From: an uncultured Ignavibacteriota bacterium
GTDB taxonomy: Bacteria > Bacteroidota > Ignavibacteria > Tepidaquicellales > Tepidaquicellaceae
Length of the DNA stretch: 19,826 nt
Direction of reading: 5' to 3'
Assembly (NCBI GenBank): GCA_937983305.1
Contig: CALKAJ010000244.1
Span: 1-19,826 of the forward strand
In this document: positions 1 to 7,893 of the stretch, piece after piece
Numbering within the stretch: the first letter of the stretch is position 1
Layout of the letters: the number at the start of each line of letters is the position of its first letter
Notes under the pieces: model-generated
Databases searched by the model: none
What the model was told of the DNA's origin: nothing
The model's input: only the letters and a program-made list of their open reading frames with translations
Program-made: the position numbers and the translations under genes

Positions 1-46
1 ACCACCGAGATCTACACTCTTTCCCTACACGACGCTCTTCCGATCT
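1..46 (+). other. Illumina TruSeq universal adapter (artefact)
   Basis: These bases are identical to the last 46 nt of the 58-nt Illumina TruSeq universal adapter, from ACCACCGAGATCTACAC through to the GCTCTTCCGATCT end at 34-46. Genomic sequence starts at 47, where the minus-strand reading frame of the truncated peptidase gene stops matching its paralog. This is untrimmed library adapter assembled onto a contig end, so the left boundary of the window is a sequencing artefact and the gene there is cut by it, not by evolution. Confidence 0.97.
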
Positions 47-451
47 TCCCCACCCAATGAAATAACAACTTGTATCGGAATAAAAATTATAATACTCGTC
101 AGTTGTATAATTAACGGCATCATATACATCATAAGTTTTTGTCAACCCTCCATAATTTCTCTGCCCGTAAAAATCAAAATAATCAGTATCGTTAAATACT
201 CCGTCCTGCTCGCCGTTGAAATATATCGCGAGTTGATTTCCTTTGTAATATAATTTAACTGTTCTTGGATCAACAGAGCTGACACTTATGCCTGCATTCA
301 CAAAATCATTCTTATCAATTCTGTAAATTCCATCATCAACCACATACATTTTTAAATACGTCTGCCCCGGAGTTATCCAGTTATAATTTTGAGCATTTGC
401 TCCAACAAAAAGAGCAAAAAACAACAGTAACGCTAAGTAGATTTTTCCCAT
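47..451 (-). CDS. PorU/gingipain-like surface protein, N-terminal fragment (partial, paralog of the next gene)
   Basis: The ATG at 451 opens a frame of 135 codons that runs without a stop to the adapter junction. It encodes a signal peptide (MGKIYLALLLFFALFVGANA, cleavage probably after residue 20) followed by the N-terminal region found in the complete neighbour: NWITP at about 24, YLKMYVV, NDFVNAGI, VDPRTVK, GEQDG, DTDYFDFYGQRNYGGLT, DEYYNFYSDTS. From the mature N-terminus onward more than half the residues match the 1612-aa protein by eye. It lies 58 bp downstream of that gene in the same orientation, so the two look like a tandem duplication and may be co-transcribed. The catalytic part is beyond the contig end, so whether this copy is an active C25 peptidase cannot be seen. 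The last genomic codons read W-G, aligning with W-G-G in the paralog, and the frame then runs into adapter. Confidence 0.85.
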
Positions 452-509
452 AATATTTTCAAAATTTTTAAACTTTAATATAAAACATTTCAAAATTCAA
501 GTTAAATAA

Positions 510-3500
510 TTACTTTAAAATAACAAGTTTTTGCAGCTGAGTTTCCGTTTTTCCTGCTTGTTCAACTATTAATTTATAAAGATAAACACCGTTTGCAATA
601 TTATCTCCGTCTTCATCTCTTCCGTTCCATTCAATACTGTTAAATCCAACAACAGGAAATGTTTCTATCGTTTTAATTAATCTTCCCGCAACCGTATAAA
701 TTTTAAGTTTGCACTTTTCCGGTCTTTCACTTCCCGATATCTTGAACGTAAATTTCGTAAAATCCCTCATTGGATTAGGGTAATTAAATACTTCATAAAT
801 ACTGAAAACACTGCTAACTGAAAGAAAATATTTCGCCGTATCAGCTCTGTTACCTGCCGCATCAATTGAAATAAATTCAAATTTATGGTCTTTCTCCTCA
901 AGCTTTGGTGTGTAATTCAAAACTGCCTGAAGGTAATTATTATCCATAAAATTAATTGTTAAATCAGGATTTTTCATTGAACCTATGAAATAAGGGATAT
1001 ATTTATCGTTTAGCTTAATTTTTATATTCGATGTATCTTTTACGAAAATTATACTATTATCATAAAACTTCATCACTATGTCCGGATTGCTTGAAATATT
1101 ATCTCCCGAAACAACCTTTGTGCCGTCAAAAGTAATATCCATCTCGGGTTTTGTCGAATCACCCTCTACGACTACTTTCTTTAATACAGTATTATTATAT
1201 GCATAAAATTCGTTCGCATCTTTTAACAGACATTCATAATATAAATTCACTGTATCCTTTTTAGAGTTTGATTTTTTCAAGCCTGAAGTAGAAAGGTTTG
1301 CAAATATCTGTTTCGCACTGTCCGGTTTTAAATTTGAAAGCAATGTATCTACTTTTAAAATCTTAATTCCCTGAGGCGAAGATGCCGACCACTTGCTTAT
1401 TATCATTACCGCAGTTGAATAACCTGCATTTACGATATTAACGGAAGCATTAACAGTATCACCCTCCTGATATACAGAATCATTTGTAAGGAAAAGATTA
1501 TTATCCGGACACAATTCCGCCGGAGGTCTGTAATTGTATGAAATACTTTTTAATACCGGAGACAAATACGGATTGGGAATTAAATTAAACTTAAACGATG
1601 AATCAATACTTAACTTAACATTTAATTTAACACCGGGATAAATAAGCGAATTTAAAGTATCAAATAAATAGTTATTACCTGAATAATTCGACAGCAACTG
1701 AACAATCTGGTTATTAGCTCTGACGCCGTAAAAATCCGATAAAATATTTGTGTTTTGGTTTAAAGAATAATCAAGAATAAAATTCGACCATTTATTTCCG
1801 GGTCCAAGAGTATAACTTATATTTCCTGAAGTACTCATAAATTCCGGCTGCATATTAACAGTTACCGGTGTATAGTCAAATCGCAAAAAGCCCTCTGAAG
1901 TTACAGCATTAGGAATGTTTCTATAACTGATAAAACTCCATCGTGAAATGTTTTGCAAGTTAAGAGAATCAGCATAAATACTTCCAAGCTGTTTTAGGCG
2001 ATTTTTCGCTGTTTGATTTATATTGACGGTATTTGGAGTTGCTATGGATTTTACAAACATCAAGATATGATTTGTATCAACGGAATTCAGATAATTTACC
2101 AGCGAATCATTAGAAAGGGTTGAAGTAAAATGAATATGCTTAATTTCACTCAACACACCGTCAAGTTTTCTAACCTTGGCTATATTAATCCCACCATAAG
2201 AAGCAGAATCAATAAGAAACACCTGAGATTCATTAATTGTAAAATAAGTTGCATTAAAGAATTCACCTCCCCACGACTGAGCGACAAGATTGCCGGGTGA
2301 CTTTTTTAATTTAAATCCATCGGAATCATAGTTGATATTACTTAAATCACTTTGAGCAAATTGCGAGTTAGAAAACCTGATAACTTTAATTAAAGAGTCA
2401 ACAGAATAATCACCCGTAATATTTCCTTTAACAACTCTCCTTGTTTCAGACCATCCTGAAGAATCGGTATTGTTTATAACCGAATTCATTCTCCAGAATA
2501 ATATTTTATCGGGGGAGATATTTGATTTAATTTTAAATTTTGAAACCACTCCTTCTGTAATATTTTTAAAATAAACCTGATTCATCGGGGAGTTAAAAAG
2601 AGCAGTCGTATCTATATTTAAAATTACCTTAACATTATTTTTACTGAAATCAACATTGGGATTAAGTCCGGTGAATTCAATACTGTCCCGGGAAATAACT
2701 TCGTCATTAACCGGCTTAACCGGCACAAACGAAATATTTTTTAAAGACAGATTCAAAGTAATTGAATTATTAATCTCTGCGTCAAGCGGATACCAATTTT
2801 CGGGGTCCATTGAAATTTTTACCGAATAGCTTCCTGCCGAATCAAGAGAAAGGCTGTAAGTTGTTGTATCATTATATCCGAAATTTCTGATTACACTATC
2901 ATGTTGCGATATTTTAAAACCATTCCTGAATAATTCATATCTTATTTTACAGGAATCGGCAAAGGTTCCAATATTTTTTCCAAAGGATTTTATTGTAATT
3001 AATTCTCTAAGGGTAGGAAATGGATTTGAAATCCAATAATCGCTGAGCTGTATATCAAATTCAGGATGTTTCGGGAAAAGTAATTTCGATGCCGGATCAC
3101 CTATTAAGCTGTAACAGTTAATTGTGTTTTTGGAAGCAAAAATTGCCGAGTCACCCTTCAATTTGCCGGATGCATATTTTAATAAATCTCCTAAGTATCT
3201 TATCGAATCATTTGCAAATCCCTGAAACAAATACAGATTATAAGTATTTCCCGAACCCGAAAAACTCCATCCTGTAGAGCCAACAAAACCAATTGCTCCT
3301 TTGTTGGGATTGTAATAAAACTTTTCTCCAAAACTTCTTTCATTCGTTTCAGCATTCTTACCCGTGAAACAAGTCATGCTGAATACAATCGGCTGCCTGA
3401 GATTGTTTGATAAAACTGTAGGGTCTTCCAGACCGTTATCCCAGACGTTTGTAGCTGCATGCCCAATATAATTGACTATAGTGCTTCCGTTATTAATTGA

Positions 3501-5348
3501 ACGAATTATAGAGTCCTGATAATTATACGTTACGCCTCCTGTAGAATCATTTCGATAAATCTTGACGGGAAGTCCGGATATTGGATTCGGAGAAATATAA
3601 GAATTAATTATTGAGTTCGATTGATTTGCAAATGTTATTTGTTCACTGCTGTTTTGTCCTCCGGTAATGAATACGAAATTTTTAATCCATCGCTCGGGTT
3701 GTTGATTTTCATTCAGAATAATTTTGTTTACTACATCCTGAGCTTCGTTGGTATTATATGCAGGAATTCTGCCGACAGAAACCTGAGGGAAATAAACATA
3801 GCTGCCTATATTAAAATTTGCAAAGTATCCGTCTGAAATTGGATTCCCGTAAACAGGGACAATGTTATTATAAAAAACAGAAGACTCCATATTCTTTTTT
3901 GGGTCAAGAGAGCCTCTTCCAAATAGTAATAAAAATTTGAATTTTGGAGCTGTCCAGTTATCGTAAATATTTTTTGTGAAATATCTTACTGCTGCCGGGT
4001 TTTCAAATCCATAGTTAAAAATATCATATATATCTTCAATTTCAGCTTTGAAAGTCCTGAAATTATTCACAGATGCTCTATGCTGTCGGAGTTGTTCTGC
4101 CTGATTTTCAAAAATCTTATTATATACAATAACATAATCGGCACCTGCAGGATTTGTTACTAAATTTGATACGTTTCGCTTTTTAATCCTGAACGGTTTT
4201 TTAGTTATCGGGTTTGCCGATATCTCAAACCTACCGTTTCTTTTCCCGGAAAAATACAGAGTGTCATTTGAAGCACTGAAATTTGTAATCCTAAGACCAT
4301 TTTTTACGTCATACAGACTTAATGCCTGAATATTATTATAACCTTCAACTTTGAATTTATATGAAACTGTATCGGAAGCATCAGCTGAAAAAGATATTAC
4401 TCCGTTGGATGTCTCGGTTTTCTTCGGATAGAATATTTTAAAACTATCAAAATTCATCCTTCCGATATAACTTCCGGCTCCGGTATAAATAAATGAAATT
4501 TGATTTACTCCTGATGTATTAAACAGTGAAGCGGAAACGCTCAAAGTTGTGTCAATTCTGTTATAATCATTTCTCTCAATAGTATCAATTATATTTCCAT
4601 TTATTCTTACAATTAATCTGTGCTCGTTTTGAAGAGAATCGGTATATGAATTCGGGTAAGCAACTATCTTAAGCAGACAATTCTCGGCACCATGAACAAG
4701 ACCCGGAGTTGAAAAAGTATCGTTTAAAGAATTACCTCTTTGAAATTCTCTCCATAACCAACCCTCACCGGTTACCCTCTCGTTATTAAAATTCCTGTAA
4801 TCAAACTGATTGCGTTTTTCTCCAAGAAAATAAAATAAATCCTTTTCAAAATGTATATCTTTTAAAAAATAATTCTTTGGATAATTTATTGCAGATTGGA
4901 AAGCATAATCCGGAAATCTCAACCCGTAACTGCCGCCCCAATCAACCCAGTAAACACTTGTATCCGAATAGAGGTTGTAATACTCATCTACCACATAGTC
5001 AACTGTCAGACTGCTTCCCGACTCCTTATAAACATTTGTTAAACCGCCATAATTTCTCTGTCCGTAAAAATCAAAATAATCTGTTTCGTCAAAAGTGCCG
5101 TCTTGCTCACCAAGAAAATAAATTGGTATCTGACTGCCTTTATACAAAACTTTTACGGTTCTTGGGTCAATTCCGGCTGTATTAATACCTGCATTAACGA
5201 AGTCCTGTTTATTAATACGATTAATTCCTTCTTCGATTACGTATAATTTCAAATAATCCTTATTTGGAGTTATCCAATTAAATGACTGAGATAATAACTC
5301 TCCCTTAAATATCAATAAAAATAAAAAACATATGAAAAACTTTTTCAT
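510..5348 (-). CDS. PorU/gingipain-like C25 cysteine peptidase with T9SS-type C-terminal domain
   Basis: A 1612-aa secreted protein. Residues 1-20 are a signal peptide (MKKFF..FLLIF...LLSQS). Residues 22-310 resemble the PorU N-terminal region (EEGINRI, DPRTVKVLYKG, DETDYFDFYGQRNYGG). Residues about 402-755 are a peptidase C25 domain: H630 in NYIGHA and C660 in FSMTCFTG are 30 residues apart, close to the catalytic His/Cys spacing of gingipains, followed by GAIGFVGSTG and ending near LIGDPASKLL. Residues about 770-870 and 1275-1390 look like CARDB/Ig modules, 1030-1146 resembles an ILEI/FAM3 domain, and 1396-1502 is the Ig-like module seen near the end of PorU proteins. Residues 1520-1612 form a FlgD/sorting-type C-terminal domain (NYPNP ... 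IEWNGRDEDGD ... GVYLYKL). In Bacteroidota PorU is the outer-membrane sortase that cleaves T9SS signals and attaches cargo to A-LPS. Because a paralog sits next door, this could instead be a gingipain-like secreted protease. It is longer than classical PorU (about 1100-1200 aa). Confidence 0.85.
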   Translation of the reverse strand: MKKFFICFLFLLIFKGELLSQSFNWITPNKDYLKLYVIEEGINRINKQDFVNAGINTAGIDPRTVKVLYKGSQIPIYFLGEQDGTFDETDYFDFYGQRNYGGLTNVYKESGSSLTVDYVVDEYYNLYSDTSVYWVDWGGSYGLRFPDYAFQSAINYPKNYFLKDIHFEKDLFYFLGEKRNQFDYRNFNNERVTGEGWLWREFQRGNSLNDTFSTPGLVHGAENCLLKIVAYPNSYTDSLQNEHRLIVRINGNIIDTIERNDYNRIDTTLSVSASLFNTSGVNQISFIYTGAGSYIGRMNFDSFKIFYPKKTETSNGVISFSADASDTVSYKFKVEGYNNIQALSLYDVKNGLRITNFSASNDTLYFSGKRNGRFEISANPITKKPFRIKKRNVSNLVTNPAGADYVIVYNKIFENQAEQLRQHRASVNNFRTFKAEIEDIYDIFNYGFENPAAVRYFTKNIYDNWTAPKFKFLLLFGRGSLDPKKNMESSVFYNNIVPVYGNPISDGYFANFNIGSYVYFPQVSVGRIPAYNTNEAQDVVNKIILNENQQPERWIKNFVFITGGQNSSEQITFANQSNSIINSYISPNPISGLPVKIYRNDSTGGVTYNYQDSIIRSINNGSTIVNYIGHAATNVWDNGLEDPTVLSNNLRQPIVFSMTCFTGKNAETNERSFGEKFYYNPNKGAIGFVGSTGWSFSGSGNTYNLYLFQGFANDSIRYLGDLLKYASGKLKGDSAIFASKNTINCYSLIGDPASKLLFPKHPEFDIQLSDYWISNPFPTLRELITIKSFGKNIGTFADSCKIRYELFRNGFKISQHDSVIRNFGYNDTTTYSLSLDSAGSYSVKISMDPENWYPLDAEINNSITLNLSLKNISFVPVKPVNDEVISRDSIEFTGLNPNVDFSKNNVKVILNIDTTALFNSPMNQVYFKNITEGVVSKFKIKSNISPDKILFWRMNSVINNTDSSGWSETRRVVKGNITGDYSVDSLIKVIRFSNSQFAQSDLSNINYDSDGFKLKKSPGNLVAQSWGGEFFNATYFTINESQVFLIDSASYGGINIAKVRKLDGVLSEIKHIHFTSTLSNDSLVNYLNSVDTNHILMFVKSIATPNTVNINQTAKNRLKQLGSIYADSLNLQNISRWSFISYRNIPNAVTSEGFLRFDYTPVTVNMQPEFMSTSGNISYTLGPGNKWSNFILDYSLNQNTNILSDFYGVRANNQIVQLLSNYSGNNYLFDTLNSLIYPGVKLNVKLSIDSSFKFNLIPNPYLSPVLKSISYNYRPPAELCPDNNLFLTNDSVYQEGDTVNASVNIVNAGYSTAVMIISKWSASSPQGIKILKVDTLLSNLKPDSAKQIFANLSTSGLKKSNSKKDTVNLYYECLLKDANEFYAYNNTVLKKVVVEGDSTKPEMDITFDGTKVVSGDNISSNPDIVMKFYDNSIIFVKDTSNIKIKLNDKYIPYFIGSMKNPDLTINFMDNNYLQAVLNYTPKLEEKDHKFEFISIDAAGNRADTAKYFLSVSSVFSIYEVFNYPNPMRDFTKFTFKISGSERPEKCKLKIYTVAGRLIKTIETFPVVGFNSIEWNGRDEDGDNIANGVYLYKLIVEQAGKTETQLQKLVILK

Positions 5349-5419
5349 AACAAAAAGTTTAATTAGAGCAATTTAATATTTACTTTAAATATTTAAAACA
5401 TAAAAAATATAATCGGAAA

Positions 5420-6949
5420 TTACTCTTTGTAAAGCATCCACTCTCCATTTTTATAATAAAATATATTTTTATTCTTTAAAGATATAGTATCTGGAGCGGT
5501 TATTGTTATTTTTTTAAATGACCTCTTATCACCTTGTTCGTAATTGGTAATTTTAAATCCTGAATTATAATCAAGATCAATAAATCCTACAATAGAATTT
5601 GGTTTTGATAATACAGAAATGTTTTCTGATTGTATTTCAATATCATAATTTCCTTGAGCAATAATTGGTGTTGCATTTAGATTATATTTTCCAAACTCAT
5701 TATTTTTATAATAGTAATAAATATAATCTATCATATCAAATATGGGGTTAGCTGCAATTATTGAATTATTATTGTTGTGAGTCTGTATGAATTCATCATA
5801 TTCCGAGACAACTTTATAATCAGCTTTCACTTTTTCGGCATAATTTCCAAGTTTGTAAAAAGCATTTATAATATTTAATAAAAGATAAAATGATAAATAA
5901 ACAATTAATAGATATTTTTTACAATAACCTTGCATAAGAATAATAAACAAAAGTATTGTAAACAGCAAAACTTGAATTGAACGATTTCTATCATCTATAG
6001 ATTGCCCAATAAGTGGGAAAAAACTCACCAAAACTATCAAACCCAAATAGACTACATTTCTTGATTTACTTCTATATTTAGTAATTAGAGCTATAGAAAT
6101 ACCTATAAAAAATATTAGTAAAACTAAAGCAAGTAAATAATTACCCATAAAATAGTCATATATCTTATTACCAAGATATGGAAATGTTGTAATTAATATT
6201 GTTCCTGATATAGCAAATGGTTTTTTCCAGAGATAGGTATAAAAAAGTCCTTTAGTTTCGCTGTTAATTGTTTCAATATTTAGTATTAATATTACTATCA
6301 TTACCAGCAAGGGTGCAAAAAAATACTTTATACTTTTCAATCTAAATCTTCCATAACCCCACATGTGAAGAAGTAAAAATATTAAAGGTAAATTCATTGA
6401 TGTTTGTTTTGAGAAAACGGAAAGCAAATAAAAAAGCAAAAAAACTATATAATTAGTTAATTTGTAGTCATCAGTAAACCTTATGTAGAATTTCAATGAG
6501 AGTATTAAAAATAACATCATTAGAAGTTCGTTTCTTTGCGACAACCATACTATCCAATCTGTAGAAACATCACTTAAAGAAAAGAGGGAAACAAAAAGAG
6601 CCAACCAAAATATATTTAAACTTTTTTTAAACATAGAGGATATTTCTCTAAATAATGAAAACAATGAAATTATTAACACTAAATGAATCATTAATGAGAA
6701 AAACTTCATACAAAAAGGTGAAAACCCCGCAACAATATTAGTCCAAAACAAAAAATGGGTTACCGGTCTTTGAAAGAGGAAACAAGAATTGCTGCTGTTG
6801 ATTGAAATTGGATACAAAATATTTTCTTTAATTGTAGTAAAAATATAGTAATCATCTGAAATAAATCCCGGTACAGAAAAAATTATAACCGTGAATAAGA
6901 TTGAATTTATTGCTAAGATAGTAAGTAAATAAATACTATAATTTTTCAT
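5420..6949 (-). CDS. GT-C-like integral membrane glycosyltransferase (509 aa)
   Basis: A polytopic inner-membrane protein with roughly 10-12 hydrophobic segments and a short C-terminal soluble tail (about residues 390-509). The N-terminal helix is followed by D32-D33 in the first predicted periplasmic loop and by FQRP at 59-62. Further on come WIVWLSQRNELL and SVFSKQTSMNLPLIF. The order acidic pair, RP, W..W.S.R, S..SK-T is that of GT-C fold transferases related to the TMTC/PMT/ArnT families, which use polyprenyl-phosphate sugars on the outer face of the membrane, with the loop acidic residue as the catalytic base. Acceptor and sugar cannot be inferred. The ATG overlaps the 3' end of the GT26 gene by 14 bp, so the two are probably translationally coupled. 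It is the last gene of the glycan cluster, and a similar protein (14803-16494) sits at the other end. Confidence 0.7.
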   Translation of the reverse strand: MKNYSIYLLTILAINSILFTVIIFSVPGFISDDYYIFTTIKENILYPISINSSNSCFLFQRPVTHFLFWTNIVAGFSPFCMKFFSLMIHLVLIISLFSLFREISSMFKKSLNIFWLALFVSLFSLSDVSTDWIVWLSQRNELLMMLFLILSLKFYIRFTDDYKLTNYIVFLLFYLLSVFSKQTSMNLPLIFLLLHMWGYGRFRLKSIKYFFAPLLVMIVILILNIETINSETKGLFYTYLWKKPFAISGTILITTFPYLGNKIYDYFMGNYLLALVLLIFFIGISIALITKYRSKSRNVVYLGLIVLVSFFPLIGQSIDDRNRSIQVLLFTILLFIILMQGYCKKYLLIVYLSFYLLLNIINAFYKLGNYAEKVKADYKVVSEYDEFIQTHNNNNSIIAANPIFDMIDYIYYYYKNNEFGKYNLNATPIIAQGNYDIEIQSENISVLSKPNSIVGFIDLDYNSGFKITNYEQGDKRSFKKITITAPDTISLKNKNIFYYKNGEWMLYKE

Positions 6950-7682
6950 TAGTTTTTAATTTTAAAGCAATAATTCGAAAAATAAAAAGTGGAATCCCTA
7001 TAATATATCTTTTCCATAATCTTCTCGGTTCTATTATCAATCTGAATAGCCATTCGAGTCCAATTTTCCTCATCCAAAGTGGTGCCCTTTTATAATATCC
7101 TGAAAGAAATTCAAAAAAACTACCAACTCCAATAATTACAGGCGTTTTAATTAAATCTCTATTTTTAACAATGAATTCTTCTTGCGTCGGAGTTCCTAAA
7201 CCAACAAATAATATTTTTGAATCGGAAATATTGATTTTCTTGATTACTTCATTTGCATCTTCAAATCTATCAAATATTTCATTAATTATAAGTCCTTTAT
7301 AGTTAACAGAAATATTAGATTTTAGTAAGCCAATTGACTCCCTTCCCCCCCCATACAATGAAATTCCCCAGCGATACTTAGCCGCACTTTCAATTAGCAA
7401 TGTATTAAAATCAGTCGCATTAATTCGATTTTTATAAGTTACCTTAATACCTAGTAATTTTGCCAAATAATACATCCCAATTCCATCAGGATATATCAAA
7501 TTTATTTTTTGCATATTTGCATATAAAAGATTATTATTAAGCAAATTAAAAACAAACGGATTTAGATAAGAAATTGAAATCTTGCGATTTGAAACTATTC
7601 GATTACTTAATATTTTGATTAATGTTGTGTAATTAAAATAATGAATCTTAAAGTTTTGATATTTTATTGTTCTTTTATTCAT
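6936..7682 (-). CDS. WecG/TagA/CpsF family glycosyltransferase (GT26)
   Basis: At 248 aa this is normal family length. The family motifs are in order: YLNPF at 39-43, YPDG with D66 (equivalent to the catalytic Asp of TagA), LLGIKVTYKNRINATD, the glycine-rich YGGG at 110-113, VGLGTPTQEEF near 156-166, GVGSFFEFLSG, and a basic C-terminal stretch with KRAPLWMRKIGLEWLFRLI and EPRRLWKRY. Family members transfer ManNAc or ManNAcA-type sugars to an undecaprenyl-diphosphate-linked GlcNAc at the cytoplasmic face of the membrane, and the C-terminal appendage with Arg residues mediates membrane association. This suggests the second step of a lipid-linked oligosaccharide, but the actual sugar is unknown here. 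A run of eight G at 7345-7352 lies in codons 111-113. The gene overlaps the small upstream ORF by 8 bp and the downstream GT-C gene by 14 bp. Confidence 0.93.
   Translation of the reverse strand: MNKRTIKYQNFKIHYFNYTTLIKILSNRIVSNRKISISYLNPFVFNLLNNNLLYANMQKINLIYPDGIGMYYLAKLLGIKVTYKNRINATDFNTLLIESAAKYRWGISLYGGGRESIGLLKSNISVNYKGLIINEIFDRFEDANEVIKKINISDSKILFVGLGTPTQEEFIVKNRDLIKTPVIIGVGSFFEFLSGYYKRAPLWMRKIGLEWLFRLIIEPRRLWKRYIIGIPLFIFRIIALKLKTNEKL
7345..7352 (-). repeat. G8 homopolymer inside the GT26 gene
   Basis: The coding strand has eight consecutive G in codons 111-113 (GGG GGG GGA), in DNA that is only about 20-25% G+C. Losing one G gives a frame that meets TAA eight codons past the tract, and gaining one G gives TAA ten codons past it. 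Either change would truncate the enzyme to about half. The present length is the in-frame form. Poly-G tracts of this kind drive phase variation in glycan genes of other bacteria, but variation here is inferred, not seen. Confidence 0.6.
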
Positions 7683-7893
7683 TAGTTTCTTTTTTTAATA
7701 GCAATATATTAAAACATTTAAAGAAATAAATGAACAGAATCAAAAATATTTTTCTATAAAACTTATAATTACCAATTAGAGGAAATGAAAAAATTGATGT
7801 TAGTAGAGTATCTACGTATAATTTCTGTGGGAATAAACAAGAATGCAATATATAGCAATTAAAAAAATAAAAACAATAATTATATTTTCTCAT
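7675..7893 (-). CDS. Small hydrophobic protein of unknown function (72 aa)
   Basis: A short ORF that exactly fills the gap between the GT4 and GT26 genes. Its ATG overlaps the end of the GT4 gene by 14 bp and its stop overlaps the GT26 start by 8 bp, the same overlap style seen elsewhere in this operon. That supports real translation and coupling. The product is Cys-, Phe- and Tyr-rich, with a hydrophobic N-terminal stretch (YCFYFFNCYILHSCLF) and a strong hydrophobic segment at about 46-66 (RKIFLILFIYFFKCFNILLL) ending in a charged KKETNE tail, so a small membrane protein is plausible. I recognise no family. Alternatives are a chance ORF in AT-rich DNA or the decayed end of a lost gene. Confidence 0.4.
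   Translation of the reverse strand: MRKYNYCFYFFNCYILHSCLFPQKLYVDTLLTSIFSFPLIGNYKFYRKIFLILFIYFFKCFNILLLKKETNE

Noticed and set aside
3621..5185. Plus-strand ORFs at 3621-3836 and 4877-5185
   Set aside because: Antisense shadows of the C25 peptidase gene, which has clear domains through this region.
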